Assembly: GCF_014529945.1 (NCBI RefSeq) | Contig: NZ_JACVFB010000008.1 | Coordinates: forward strand, 186,001 to 250,000 | DNA: 64,000 nt | Direction: 5' to 3' | Source of the DNA: Chitinophaga varians | Lineage (GTDB): Bacteria > Bacteroidota > Bacteroidia > Chitinophagales > Chitinophagaceae | Part shown: one piece after another, positions 53,101 to 61,345 of the stretch | Layout of the letters: every line of letters starts with the position of its first letter | Numbering within the stretch: the stretch's first letter is position 1 | The notes under the pieces: model-generated | Seen by the model: only the letters and a program-made list of their open reading frames with translations | What the model was told of the DNA's origin: nothing | Database searches by the model: none | Position numbers and translations under genes: made by a program

Positions 53101-54184
53101 CGTCTGCCTGCACACGGAAAGTGATCAGCAGCTTACTGCGCGGATGCAGGAGTTGCAGCGCTATCACAGACAGGTAGCTCAGCAACGGCTGTTCGTTTCT
53201 CTCTAATAATAACAGCAACAGGCTCTCCGCTTTTTCTTTTCTGCCGGCATGCAGGTACAACAGGCAGATAGCAGGCGTTATCGCGGGAAAAATTTTTCGC
53301 TCGTAGGTGGTCAGCAGCTTCTGTATCACAGGATTCGTTTTCTCTCCCGGCAGCAGCGTCAGCGTGAGCACATAATAGAAGGCGAACAGCGGAGAAACAG
53401 GCAGCGTGTTCTTTTTGTCGTGTTGCCGTTGCCGTTTGATGCCTTTATCGAAAGCTGCGAGGGCCGCCGCAGGCTGTCCCTGGTACAGCGTTACCAACGC
53501 TTTGCCAAACCATTCATCAGCGGTGGTGTCACCGAAAGCAGTATGCAGATCGCCCTGTAATAACTGTAGCTCCGGAAAAAGCTGACCACTGCGTTGCTGC
53601 AAGGCCAGCAAATCTTCCATGGGTGGCAGTTGCAGCAGATGAAATTTCACCGCAAAAGCGAAGATGTTGTCCATCGCTGTTTCGGAGAACAGCTTCAACA
53701 ACCCTTCATAGGCCGGAAAAAATAACAGGTAAGACAACCACGGCTGGTATTCGGACAGCTCCAGTTCCATGCGGCGGATGGGCGGTGACAGCAGGTAGCG
53801 GTCACCGGTAAACCATGCTACCAGCAACTGTTGCAGGTCCTGCAGCCGGGCGTTGACGGAATAAAACGCATGTATCGCGCGACCGGTGCGGTCTACCACC
53901 GGCTGATATTCCGGTCGTATAATATTGCCGGGTAACAACTGAAAACCCAGTGCGGGCGGCAGATTGTAATGCCCGTTGACATTCATCTGCAACAGCTCCT
54001 GCTCCCGCAGGTCGAGCAGCATGTCTTCCAGCTCCGGCCGTGAAAAGGGCGTGAGCAGTTGCACAGCGTCAAACAAGGTATGCTTGTCTAACGGGTAAAG
54101 ATATATGGAGAGCACGTCCATCACCAGCCGCACGGGGTCCGACTGGGAATGGTACCGTTGCAGATACCAGGCGTCATTGATCAT
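50159..54184 (-). CDS. SNF2-family DNA helicase / ATPase (HepA/RapA-like)
   Basis: A 1341-residue cytoplasmic protein. The C-terminal ~470 residues form the SNF2 motor: Walker A LADDMGLGKTVQ (near 910), DEAH box ILDEAHTIKN, LMLTGTPIQNH, and the second lobe ending in SDRAHRIGQTRPVTIYRLV. The N-terminal ~870 residues have no clear domain: a helical part with TPR-like alternation (about 200-420) and a beta-rich part with PTRLKVIRLTPQQRKVL. Proteins of this kind may remodel protein-DNA complexes or recycle RNA polymerase. It is convergent with the SDR gene. Confidence 0.9.
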   Translation of the reverse strand: MINDAWYLQRYHSQSDPVRLVMDVLSIYLYPLDKHTLFDAVQLLTPFSRPELEDMLLDLREQELLQMNVNGHYNLPPALGFQLLPGNIIRPEYQPVVDRTGRAIHAFYSVNARLQDLQQLLVAWFTGDRYLLSPPIRRMELELSEYQPWLSYLLFFPAYEGLLKLFSETAMDNIFAFAVKFHLLQLPPMEDLLALQQRSGQLFPELQLLQGDLHTAFGDTTADEWFGKALVTLYQGQPAAALAAFDKGIKRQRQHDKKNTLPVSPLFAFYYVLTLTLLPGEKTNPVIQKLLTTYERKIFPAITPAICLLYLHAGRKEKAESLLLLLLERNEQPLLSYLSVIALQLLHPRSKLLITFRVQADVLLRRGMEYNYRLLTYEYLYLFRDAGYAGYAPAFTAAGAVIRYEPVLSQIKITADWERLLNTLLTPDDAAGKAKPAPVHRLIYLIDFNHYKLQPVVQTANGDGTWSSGRNVPLKKLKDGKAEAMTDQDQRISTTIQKDHYYNHDGEAFSFDNRIWEELAGHPFLFLDENPTVPVEIVKGMPELMVNYNGKGYTFTANIEDYSSELVFVKETPTRLKVIRLTPQQRKVLQTLSQVPVVPAEGREKLMQVLKSIGAHLTVHSELGDGAINIRKREGDARIVIQLLPFGAGIKAGLFVKPFTLDPPYCKPGAGAAHIIGISNGERWQANRQLELEKANETRLLELIQQIVPQELVADTLVFEDPADCLELLDLIRAYPELVRAEWPEGERYQVKDQVNFSHVALSLKEKGHWFLCNAEIRVDENLVLTFRELLDTKRIIKKRFLALDNGEFLSLTADLRKRLNELASIAIEGPQGLGIPRYAASMLDDWLYEAGQAEVDEAWRAFIRKRDMAMELHPEVPVTLQTSLRPYQEEGFRWMAHLAAWGAGACLADDMGLGKTVQAIALLLYRAAEGPALVISPASVLPNWVNEISRFAPSLHIIQLQPGKRAAQLKGVGAFDVVVATYGILQQEAQLFAGVQWSTAILDEAHTIKNYQTKTSKAAMALQADFRLMLTGTPIQNHMGEIWNLFNFLNPGLLGTLDHFNEQFVFPSVRNPESTVKQHLKRLLQPFLLRRTKTAVLEELPPKTEITRLVELSYEEMSFYEAIRRKAVENLAVPEENLGRRQMKALAEISRLRMSACHPQLVDGESSITSSKLNVFLEIAQELISNNHRALVFSQFVRHLELVKEALVQRGIDCLYLDGSTPIPQREQLVRDFQAGRGQLFLISLKAGGVGLNLTGADYVVHLDPWWNPAIEEQASDRAHRIGQTRPVTIYRLVAQHTIEEKIIELHNSKRDLADRLLEGSDQSGRLSAEELMDLISVGY

Positions 54185-54204
54185 ACTGCCAAAAATAGCG
54201 CATT

Positions 54205-54963
54205 TCAGGACATGACGGAGACGCCTTTGGCTTTGAGTTGTGCTGCTGTGGAGGCTGGCAGCTGCCGGTCTGTAATGAGGTGATCAAAGATGGTGAATGG
54301 CGCGTATTTCAGGTAGCTGTCTTTTCCTATTTTGCCGGAGTCGCACAGCAGGTACACCGTGTCTGCCTGTGCCGCCATGGCTTTGCTGATGGACGCTTCT
54401 TTCTCGCTGAAAGCTGTCAGCCCGTTTTTCAGCGACAGCCCATCTGTGCCGATGAACGCCTTAGCGCCGCGATAGCTGTCGATATGCTGCAATGCCCGCT
54501 GACCGTGCATGGCCTTTCTTTCCTTGTCTATCTCGCCGCCGATGAGGTTCACCGTTATCTGGTCGCAGTCCATGAAAGCCGCCACTATCGGCAGCGAATT
54601 GGTGATCACCCGCAGCGGCCCTGTTTTGCGCAGGTGCTGGCACATGGCAAATACGGTGCTGCCACAATCGAGGAAAATGGTATCTCCCGGTTTCACCTGC
54701 GCCGCCGCCAGTTTACCGATATGCTGCTTACGCTCCTGCCCTACGGTGGCTTTGTCTGTAAAAGCGGTGAACGGATGCAATGCCGGCGCTTTCATGGCGC
54801 CGCCGTGCGTGCGTACCAGCAGCCCTTCTTCCGCCAGCTGTTGCAGGTCACGCCGGATGGTGATCGCTGAAATGCCCAATGTGTCCGCGATCTCCTGCAC
54901 CTCCCTGTTATCATGCTGGTCCAGCAGTTTTAATATTTTTTGTTTTCGCTCCGGAAATCCCAT
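54205..54963 (-). CDS. DeoR/GlpR family transcriptional regulator
   Basis: A 252-residue regulator. The N-terminal HTH is REVQEIADTLGISAITIRRDLQQLAEEGLLVRTHGGA, which is the DeoR signature. The C-terminal sugar-phosphate-binding-like domain has IFLDCGSTVFAMCQHL and AFIGTDGLSLKNGLTAF. It is divergent from nudK, with phased ATCAAA repeats between them that look like an operator. It probably represses nudK and itself in response to a sugar phosphate, which is inference. Confidence 0.9.
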   Translation of the reverse strand: MGFPERKQKILKLLDQHDNREVQEIADTLGISAITIRRDLQQLAEEGLLVRTHGGAMKAPALHPFTAFTDKATVGQERKQHIGKLAAAQVKPGDTIFLDCGSTVFAMCQHLRKTGPLRVITNSLPIVAAFMDCDQITVNLIGGEIDKERKAMHGQRALQHIDSYRGAKAFIGTDGLSLKNGLTAFSEKEASISKAMAAQADTVYLLCDSGKIGKDSYLKYAPFTIFDHLITDRQLPASTAAQLKAKGVSVMS

Positions 54964-54975
54964 TTTTTATCTACT

Positions 54976-55014
54976 TTTGATCAAAACAATCAAATTCGAT
55001 CAAATATAATCATT
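54976..55014. promoter_or_regulatory. Phased ATCAAA-type repeats, probable DeoR operator
   Basis: Four direct repeats begin at 54980, 54989, 54999 and 55009: ATCAAAA, ATCAAAT, ATCAAAT and ATCATTT. The 9-10-bp period is about one helical turn. They lie between the divergent DeoR and nudK genes, immediately before both starts. Confidence 0.6.
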
Positions 55015-55017
55015 TTT

Positions 55018-55596
55018 ATGACAGCCAAAGTAAAAATCATTGACACAACAGTCCTGTCTGACAACTGGTATACGTTGAAAAAGGTAACCTACGATTATCT
55101 GAAAAGGAATGGTAACTGGGAGGTACAGTCCCGCGAAGCGTACGACCGTGGCAACGGCGCGGTGATCCTGTTGTACAACAAAGCGCAGCAAACGGTCATC
55201 CTCACGCGGCAGTTCCGGATGCCTACCTATATCAACGGCAATACCGACGGCATGTTGATAGAAGCCTGCGCCGGCCTGCTCGATAAAAATAATCCGGAAG
55301 ACTGCATTCGCAAGGAAGCGGAAGAAGAAACCGGCTATCGTATCACCGATGTGAAGAAAATATTCGAGGCCTATATGTCGCCCGGTTCCGTAACGGAGAT
55401 CCTGTATTTCTTTGTGGCAGCATACAACAAATCCATGAAAATAGCAGATGGCGGCGGTCTGGAAGAAGAACAGGAAGAAATAGAAGTGCTGGAGATTCCC
55501 TTCAAAGAAGCCATACAGATGATTGCCGACGGCCGCATCCGCGATGGCAAAACGATTATGCTGCTACAATATGCACAATTACATCAGTTGCTCTGA
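55018..55596 (+). CDS. nudK: NUDIX hydrolase, GDP-mannose pyrophosphatase (NudK)
   Basis: 192 residues from the ATG at 55018 (a longer frame adds 26 residues from the operator region). The length equals E. coli NudK, and several blocks match it: LSDNWYTLKKVTYD, REAYDRGNGAVILLYN, LIEACAGLLD and RIRDGKTIMLL. The NUDIX box is GLLDKNNPEDCIRKEAEEETGYRI (written here in part: RKEAEEETGY). NudK hydrolyses GDP-mannose to GMP and mannose 1-phosphate. It is divergent from the DeoR regulator. Confidence 0.9.
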   Translation: MTAKVKIIDTTVLSDNWYTLKKVTYDYLKRNGNWEVQSREAYDRGNGAVILLYNKAQQTVILTRQFRMPTYINGNTDGMLIEACAGLLDKNNPEDCIRKEAEEETGYRITDVKKIFEAYMSPGSVTEILYFFVAAYNKSMKIADGGGLEEEQEEIEVLEIPFKEAIQMIADGRIRDGKTIMLLQYAQLHQLL

Positions 55597-55638
55597 CTTT
55601 TCTTATCTTTAGGATGCCGGCATCAAACGGCCCGTTCC

Positions 55639-56433
55639 ATGCAATACCAGACCATCCGGCCATCGGCCAGGTTTCGCGACATAGTGAGATTTTATTGGGT
55701 ACTGGAGAGCGATCAGCCCTACACACATCATTCCATGGCGGATATGTGCCCGGAATTGCTGTTTCATTATAACGGCCTGTTCGACGAGTTGTTGCCCGAT
55801 GGCACGCGGAATGCTTCGTTCTCCGCCGGCATCCACGGACAATGTCAAACCACCCGCAAATTCCACGTCAATCAGGGTTTTGGCATGTTCGGCGTTTATC
55901 TTTACCCCCAGGCTATTCCGTTGCTTTTTAACATGCCGACCAGCGAACTGACCAACCAGATGCCAGATCTGGGTACTTTGCTGAATAAAGTCGGCCAACA
56001 GCTGGAAGAAAAAATCGCGCTGGCCATCCATCATCAACAAAGGATACAGATACTGGAAGATTTTCTGGAACAACGATTGTCAAGGCAGGACAACGTACAG
56101 CCGCCTGTGTTCCGTGCCATCCAGGCCATCATCGAAAATCAGGGCATGGTGCCGGTAAAACAGCTGGCGCAGGACCATTACCTGTCCACCCGCCAGTTTG
56201 AAAGACAGTTCCGGCAATATGCAGGCTTCAGCCCGAAAATATTCTCCCGCATCGCCCGTTTTCATGCGGCCATCCACCGATACGGCCCCGATGCTCCCTC
56301 GCTCACACAGATAGCGCTGGATTGTGGTTACTACGACCAGTCACATTTCATTCATGATTTCAGGGAGTTCTCCGGAGAACATCCCAAAACCTTCTTCTCC
56401 GGCCGTTCGGGCGCCACTGCCTGGATGGATTAA
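55639..56433 (+). CDS. AraC family transcriptional regulator
   Basis: A 264-residue regulator with an N-terminal DUF6597-like sensing region (RFRDIVRFYWVLESDQPYTHH) and a C-terminal HTH pair: VKQLAQDHYLSTRQFERQFRQYAGFSPK and SLTQIALDCGYYDQSHFIHDFREFSGEHPK. It lies 42 bp after nudK on the same strand and before the VOC gene, which may be its target. Confidence 0.88.
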   Translation: MQYQTIRPSARFRDIVRFYWVLESDQPYTHHSMADMCPELLFHYNGLFDELLPDGTRNASFSAGIHGQCQTTRKFHVNQGFGMFGVYLYPQAIPLLFNMPTSELTNQMPDLGTLLNKVGQQLEEKIALAIHHQQRIQILEDFLEQRLSRQDNVQPPVFRAIQAIIENQGMVPVKQLAQDHYLSTRQFERQFRQYAGFSPKIFSRIARFHAAIHRYGPDAPSLTQIALDCGYYDQSHFIHDFREFSGEHPKTFFSGRSGATAWMD

Positions 56434-56454
56434 AAATGTCGCGTTTTTCCAATT

Positions 56455-56481
56455 TTGACAACACTGCCGAAAGTAGTTTCG
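56455..56481 (+). promoter_or_regulatory. Putative promoter before the VOC gene
   Basis: TTG (56455-56457) and TAGTTTCG (56474-56481) with 16 bases between. The -7 box is one base off TAnnTTTG. Confidence 0.4.
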
Positions 56482-56512
56482 CAGTATTGTTTCACTGTTA
56501 ATAACTACTATT

Positions 56513-56884
56513 ATGAAGATTCCAGCAGGGCATCAGGCCGTTATGTCTTATCTCATGCTCGACAACGCCAGCGACTTCCTGACCTTTGCACAAGAAGTGT
56601 TTCAGGCCAAACTCAGTCATGTCAGTTTACATGACAATAAACTGGTACGCCATGCAGAACTGGTGATCGGCGACAGCACCATTATGGCCTGCAGTTCGCG
56701 CGACCAGTGGAAGGCACAGCCGGGCCAGCTATTCATCTATGTGGAAGATGCCGATGCCAGCTTCCAGACAGCACTTGACCACGGCGCCCTCACGGTGATG
56801 GAATTAAGCGACCAGCCCTATGGCAGGACCTGCGGCGTAAAAGATCCCTGCGGCAATACCTGGTGGATCACTTCCGTGAAATAA
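56513..56884 (+). CDS. VOC family protein
   Basis: A 123-residue cytoplasmic protein. The ending DQPYGRTCGVKDPCGNTWWIT is the usual C-terminal signature of PhnB-like vicinal-oxygen-chelate proteins, and the opening YLMLDNASDFLTFAQEVF matches the first half of the fold. Role unknown. It is convergent with the oxidoreductase gene that ends 5 bp away. Confidence 0.85.
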   Translation: MKIPAGHQAVMSYLMLDNASDFLTFAQEVFQAKLSHVSLHDNKLVRHAELVIGDSTIMACSSRDQWKAQPGQLFIYVEDADASFQTALDHGALTVMELSDQPYGRTCGVKDPCGNTWWITSVK

Positions 56885-56888
56885 CGGT

Positions 56889-57467
56889 CTAGCCTAAACG
56901 CTTTCCGAGGGCTGTCACCTTTTGGATCCCTTTTTCTTTACCACCGGGCTTCATGAATTTAATAGGGGCTATGTACGTAGTCCCTGTTATTTTAATCCCG
57001 CAGAAACGCAGAATCATGCTGCGGAAGGCCCGCACGCCGGTAGCCCTGTAATACAGCGTGTGAAACCAGATGGGCGAGTCCATGGTACAGATGAGGCGGG
57101 ACGTTTTGCCTTTGAGTTTCTTTTCCACCATCATGCTGTTGGGCTTATAGCTGAAAGCAAATCCCGGCAGGAAAAGGCGGTCAAAGAATCCTTTCATGAG
57201 CGCCGGCAGGGAGCCCCACCACAAAGGAAAGATCCATACAATATGTTCAGCAGCCAGGATTTTCTCCCAGGCATCCAGTAAGTCCGGCTCCAGTTCCATA
57301 CGTTTGCGGTAGCCGTAGCGCAGGTTGGGGTCAAACTGCAGCGAGCCAAGATGAATTTCCGTCACGTCGGCGCCGGCTTGCAGCGCGCCGGAGGTATAGG
57401 CTTGTTGTAATTGCGTGTTGTAGCTTTCACGGTCAGGGTGACCATTGATGATCAATATCTTTTTCAT
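56889..57467 (-). CDS. NAD(P)H-dependent oxidoreductase (flavodoxin-like fold)
   Basis: 192 residues from the ATG at 57467, chosen over an upstream Met since the fold starts with MKKILIINGHPDRESYN. WIFPLWWGSLPALMKGFFDRLFLPGFAF is the diagnostic flavin-binding loop of MdaB/KefF-type quinone reductases. It reduces quinones or similar electrophiles using NAD(P)H and FMN or FAD. It starts 46 bp upstream of a Crp-type gene on the same strand order (gene first), so the regulator is downstream in the transcript or separate. Confidence 0.88.
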   Translation of the reverse strand: MKKILIINGHPDRESYNTQLQQAYTSGALQAGADVTEIHLGSLQFDPNLRYGYRKRMELEPDLLDAWEKILAAEHIVWIFPLWWGSLPALMKGFFDRLFLPGFAFSYKPNSMMVEKKLKGKTSRLICTMDSPIWFHTLYYRATGVRAFRSMILRFCGIKITGTTYIAPIKFMKPGGKEKGIQKVTALGKRLG

Positions 57468-57512
57468 GCCTGCAAAGCTACTGGTAGCGCTGTAGCCGGC
57501 GCTGAACAAATG

Positions 57513-58070
57513 TTAATTTCTCCGCAGGCGGCTAAGATGCTGTGGCGTAATGCCGAGATAGGACGCCAGGTATTGCAACGGTACCTGTTGTATCATATGC
57601 GGATGTTTGAGGACCATTTCCTCATAACGTTCTTTGGCCGTGTATTGCTGGAAAGAACGGATACGTTGTTCCATCAATACAAACTCCTGTTCTCCGAAAG
57701 TGCGGCCGGTATTGGCCCAGCGGATATTCCGTTCGTACAGGCCATAAAGGTCGTCGCGGTCCAGCACCTGTAGCTCACAATCGGTAATAGCCTGTATATG
57801 TTCAAAGGCAGGCTGACCGGTGATAAGGCTGGAATAAGCTGTCACCAGTTGTCCTTCAAACATAATACAATCGGTTATCTCCTCTCCGTTGTCTTTCACA
57901 TAAAAAGAACGCAGGATGCCTTTGCTGAGAAAAGCCAGTTGCCGGCATACATTTCCTTCGCGGATAAAGTAATCCTGTTTTTCCAGCCGGATGGTTTTCA
58001 TGATCAGTTGTAATTCGTCGAGATCGGCTGCTGTTAAATTTGAATGACGGAAAATATTCATCATATGCAA
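57513..58070 (-). CDS. Crp/Fnr family transcriptional regulator
   Basis: A 185-residue protein with a cyclic-nucleotide-binding-like domain (KQDYFIREGNVCRQLAFLSKGILRSFYV, about 32-60) and a C-terminal HTH (VPLQYLASYLGITPQHLSRLRR). It lacks the strictly conserved cAMP-contact pattern, as is common for Bacteroidota members, so the ligand is unknown. It lies directly upstream of the quinone-reductase-like gene on the same strand and may control it. Confidence 0.85.
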   Translation of the reverse strand: MHMMNIFRHSNLTAADLDELQLIMKTIRLEKQDYFIREGNVCRQLAFLSKGILRSFYVKDNGEEITDCIMFEGQLVTAYSSLITGQPAFEHIQAITDCELQVLDRDDLYGLYERNIRWANTGRTFGEQEFVLMEQRIRSFQQYTAKERYEEMVLKHPHMIQQVPLQYLASYLGITPQHLSRLRRN

Positions 58071-58100
58071 AGCTCCGTCTTTTTTAGGTGATAAAGTTAG

Positions 58101-58634
58101 TTACTTCTCCAGCGCTGCTTTACGCAGCTGTTGCAGGCATTTGTATTTCTGGTTATCGGCCGTATGCTTGTTTTTCCAGCCCATTTTTTGCGCCAGCAGC
58201 GCCATGGGTTGCTGATAAAAAAAGAGCGCTTTTAAAATTCGTTTACAGTTGTCCGTTATACGTGCCAGCCATCCCTGCAGCTGCGCCGTGGCGGGTGGTT
58301 CCGGGAACAGGTCGGGCATGCCGGCGTCTTCCGGCAGGTCCGTTCCCGGCAGCAGCAGGTGGTTATCGCGCAGGCGTTTGCACCAGCTGTTGCGCGCAAT
58401 AGCGTATAGGTATGTTTTGAGCGAGGCGGTCAGTACAAAATCAGGGGCCTGTATCTTCTGTATCAGTACCAGCATAACTTCCTGAAAAACATCCTCCGCA
58501 TCAGCAGCGTGACCACTGTTTTGCTGCACATAGGCCGCTACCATGGGAAAGTACCGTTGGTAAATGACAGCCGTTGCCTGGCGGTCGCCTGTTTTCAGTT
58601 GTAGGATGAGGTCCTGATCGGTAAGCGTTGTCAT
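58101..58634 (-). CDS. ECF-type RNA polymerase sigma factor
   Basis: A 177-residue protein. Region 2 has YQRYFPMVAAYVQQ and DAEDVFQEVMLVLI, with the typical ECF acidic stretch. The region-4 part (CKRILKALFFYQQPMALLAQKMGWKNKHTADNQKYKCLQQL) is a weaker match. No anti-sigma gene lies next to it, unlike the one at 18.9 kb. It lies just upstream of a Crp-type gene on the same strand. Confidence 0.82.
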   Translation of the reverse strand: MTTLTDQDLILQLKTGDRQATAVIYQRYFPMVAAYVQQNSGHAADAEDVFQEVMLVLIQKIQAPDFVLTASLKTYLYAIARNSWCKRLRDNHLLLPGTDLPEDAGMPDLFPEPPATAQLQGWLARITDNCKRILKALFFYQQPMALLAQKMGWKNKHTADNQKYKCLQQLRKAALEK

Positions 58635-58691
58635 AAAAATGATTTAATCAACCTGTTGATACCATCAACGGGAGATGATCACCCGTTGTTT

Positions 58692-59222
58692 TCAATTTTT
58701 TTTTTGATGACGGCTTTCGTGCGCCAGCAGCCATTCTTTACGCCAGATACCACCGCCGTAGCCAGTCAGGTTACCATTGCCCGCCACAATACGGTGACAG
58801 GGCACCAGGATAGAGATGCGGTTCATACCGTTGGCATGCCCTACGGCGCGCACCGCGTCGGGGCGTTGCAGCAGCGTTGCCTGCTGTTTATAGCTCCGTA
58901 CATCCCCGTATGGCACGGCGAGCAGCAGTTGCCATACCGCCTGCTGAAAATCCGTTCCCGGCATATGCAGTGGTACGGAAAAAGTATGCAGCGCTCCCGC
59001 GAAGTAGGCGTCCAGCTCTTGTTGCAGCCGGGCAAAATGCGGATGGTACCCTTCCTCTACGCTGGCTTTCAGCAGTTTACGGAGAGAGGCCCATTGTGCC
59101 TCCAGGATGTTGCGTTCGGTGAATTCAAGCAGGCAAATGCCTTCTTCCGTAGCACCGGCGATCATGATGCCCAGCGGTGTTTCCAGTTGTGTTTTGTATA
59201 TGATGTTGTTAATTTTCTTCAT
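58692..59222 (-). CDS. ogt: Methylated-DNA--protein-cysteine methyltransferase
   Basis: 176 residues from the ATG at 59222; an ATG three codons upstream would also work. The active-site loop ILVPCHRIVAGNG has the acceptor Cys142, and YGDVRSYKQQATLL is the DNA-binding helix-turn-helix region. The enzyme removes O6-alkyl groups from guanine by transferring them to its own cysteine. No Ada-type N-terminal domain is present, so it is an Ogt-like protein. It lies upstream of the ECF sigma factor gene on the same strand. Confidence 0.92.
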   Translation of the reverse strand: MKKINNIIYKTQLETPLGIMIAGATEEGICLLEFTERNILEAQWASLRKLLKASVEEGYHPHFARLQQELDAYFAGALHTFSVPLHMPGTDFQQAVWQLLLAVPYGDVRSYKQQATLLQRPDAVRAVGHANGMNRISILVPCHRIVAGNGNLTGYGGGIWRKEWLLAHESRHQKKN

Positions 59223-59287
59223 GATGGTCATATCGGGAAAGTTACCGATAATTTGAAATATCAGGCAGTTCACCGATATCGGGAAAT

Positions 59288-59323
59288 ACAAAAAAGCCCC
59301 CACTGATAAACAGCAGAGGGCTT
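59288..59323 (-). terminator. Rho-independent terminator of the DUF418 gene
   Basis: On the minus strand, AAAGCCC pairs with GGGCTTT and an inner CTG/CAG pair closes the loop; TTTTTTG follows. It lies 22 bp after the stop. Confidence 0.75.
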
Positions 59324-59344
59324 TAGGTCACGCACAAGGATGTT

Positions 59345-60544
59345 CTATTCCGCTTTTATCGCGTAGGCTTTACCGTAGGTCAGCTTCCGCCATATCCACT
59401 CCACCGGGCCAAAACGGAAATGGTTCATCCACCAGGAACTGACGGCGAGTTGGCCCCCCAGCACCAGCAGCCAAATAAGCAGGTACACAGGTGGACTGGC
59501 ATAAGCATACAGTCCGCCGCCAAAACTGTAATAGATCCAGATACAGGTAACAGATTGCAGGAGATAGTTGGTGGCCGCCATCCGCCCGGCGGCCTGGAAA
59601 GGCCGTAACCACTGCTGCCATCGGGCACGTTGCAGCAGGCGGGTAAGGGTGGCGATATAAAATATTCCGATAAGCGGACTTCCGATGTAAGTGTCTATGA
59701 TCATGAGGTTGCCGCCGATGGGCGTTGTAGGACCGGCTTTGCCAAACAGCGCCACACAAATGACCAGCGGCCAGCCGATGATGGCGCTCCAGGCTTGTAC
59801 TTTCCGGATAAACAGGTCATGCGCGTCCGGCTGACGGAAGATGCCTCTTTTGCCGGCATAGGCGCCCAGCAGGAACATGGCCAGCATCATCGGCGTTTCG
59901 ATCAGGTAGCCCATGCGGGCCATCATCAGGTCGGTCCCGTTCTGCTCCCATATCTGCCGGAGCGTGCCGGAACGGTATACTTCGATTGCCCGGTTACCCG
60001 CCTCACTATATGCAATACCATCTTTATAAAAATCCGGTCCGATGAGGGTGCCGGCTGTCATATATAATATCACCGGCACTATCAGTAAACCCACAGCCCA
60101 TTTCACCAAGGCCGGCGGGGACATCTTCCTGAAAAAAAGCAACAACACGCCCAGCACACTGTAAAAGCAGAGCACATCGCCAAACCAGATCAGGTGTGCG
60201 TGTATCCAGCCAATGCCCAGCAGCACCAACAGGCGGCGCAGGAACAGCCGTACCGGCGGCAGCCCCTTTCTCTCCGCACTTTGCAGGAAAAGTATAAACC
60301 CGAGGCCAAACAGAAAAGAGAACATAGACACGAACTTGCCTTCCGCGAAAAAGCTGATCAGCTGCTCCACCATTTTGTTGGAGGCACCGGGCCAATAGGC
60401 AGACGGGGTCATGTAAAGGGCCGGGAAAGCGAAAAGGCCCATGTTCACCAGCAGGATACCTGCCAATGCCACGCCCCTGATAGCGTCCAGTGCATCGATA
60501 CGGCGACTGGCAGGTGATGGAAGCGTGGGTACGAACGACTGCAT
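59345..60544 (-). CDS. DUF418 family membrane protein
   Basis: 399 residues from the ATG at 60544 (a longer frame adds 20 residues with no helix). The N-terminus RRIDALDAIRGVALAGILLVNMGLF is typical of DUF418/acyltransferase-like membrane proteins, and SSWWMNHFRFGPVEWIWRKLTYGK near the end is the DUF418 signature. About ten membrane helices are visible. Function unknown; some relatives are linked to cell-envelope or transport. It is upstream of its own terminator and separate from the MGMT gene. Confidence 0.9.
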   Translation of the reverse strand: MQSFVPTLPSPASRRIDALDAIRGVALAGILLVNMGLFAFPALYMTPSAYWPGASNKMVEQLISFFAEGKFVSMFSFLFGLGFILFLQSAERKGLPPVRLFLRRLLVLLGIGWIHAHLIWFGDVLCFYSVLGVLLLFFRKMSPPALVKWAVGLLIVPVILYMTAGTLIGPDFYKDGIAYSEAGNRAIEVYRSGTLRQIWEQNGTDLMMARMGYLIETPMMLAMFLLGAYAGKRGIFRQPDAHDLFIRKVQAWSAIIGWPLVICVALFGKAGPTTPIGGNLMIIDTYIGSPLIGIFYIATLTRLLQRARWQQWLRPFQAAGRMAATNYLLQSVTCIWIYYSFGGGLYAYASPPVYLLIWLLVLGGQLAVSSWWMNHFRFGPVEWIWRKLTYGKAYAIKAE

Positions 60545-60622
60545 AAAATAGGTTTGTTTTTTTATTTGCTGCAGCAAAATTGGGGAACAGGCGGCAGTCG
60601 CCATTTGATATATGTCAAATAA

Positions 60623-61195
60623 TTATCCCTTCGCCCGGATGCGGCTCAGGGTTTCGAGGGTAATGCCCAGATAAGAAGCGATATGGCTTAGCTGTACATT
60701 TCGCACTATCTCGGGGTAGCGCTCCAACAGCTGTTCATAGCGCTCTTTTGCCGTGGCGAATTGCAGGCTGGCCAGCCGTTCTTCCAGCCAGATAGCGTAG
60801 GCTTCCATGCTCAGCGTCCATACTTTTTCCAATACCGGGAACTGCTGGCGTAACTGGTTCAGTTTCTCCACAGACACCACTTCCACCAGGCTGTCTTCCA
60901 GCACTTCGAATGACTCCGGGCTGGGCGTGAGGCGGGTAGCGCTTTCCAGTGACATCACCACATCGTTGGTAAAACAAAAAGACGTGGTGATTTCCCGGCC
61001 GTCTTTCAGGTAAAACCCTCTGACAGCTCCGGAAAGCAGGGTATAACAGTAACGGCAGATCTGTCCCTGCTCCAGCAGCAGGTCTCCTTTTTTAAACATC
61101 TTTTCCTGTGCCGTCTCGTAATAGGCGTTGCGCAGGGCCTCATCCTGAAAAGCGGTCGTCAACAGTTCTTCTATAGTGGCTTCCTGGTATTTCAT
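60623..61195 (-). CDS. Crp/Fnr family transcriptional regulator
   Basis: A 190-residue protein. The cyclic-nucleotide-like domain starts KMFKKGDLLLEQGQICRYCYTLLSGAVRGFYLKDG, and the C-terminus has the HTH SHIASYLGITLETLSRIRAKG. The binding ligand is unknown. It is 78 bp upstream of the DUF418 gene on the same strand and likely controls it. It resembles the Crp-type gene at 57.5 kb in layout and size. Confidence 0.87.
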   Translation of the reverse strand: MKYQEATIEELLTTAFQDEALRNAYYETAQEKMFKKGDLLLEQGQICRYCYTLLSGAVRGFYLKDGREITTSFCFTNDVVMSLESATRLTPSPESFEVLEDSLVEVVSVEKLNQLRQQFPVLEKVWTLSMEAYAIWLEERLASLQFATAKERYEQLLERYPEIVRNVQLSHIASYLGITLETLSRIRAKG

Positions 61196-61297
61196 GGCAG
61201 CAAGGTACGGAATGATTCAAAGATCCGCTCTGACAGCCGTATGATCAGGCTGATACAGAAAATTTCCGTTTTTCATCTTCGCTTCATCTTGCCCTGC

Positions 61298-61305
61298 TAC
61301 TTTTG
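61298..61305 (+). promoter_or_regulatory. Putative -7 box before the repeat-protein gene
   Basis: TACTTTTG matches TAnnTTTG and lies 40 bp before the ATG at 61346. No TTG sits at ideal -33 distance. Confidence 0.45.
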
Positions 61306-61345
61306 ATTCTAGATAATCATTCAAATACCTGAAAAACCGTTTATT

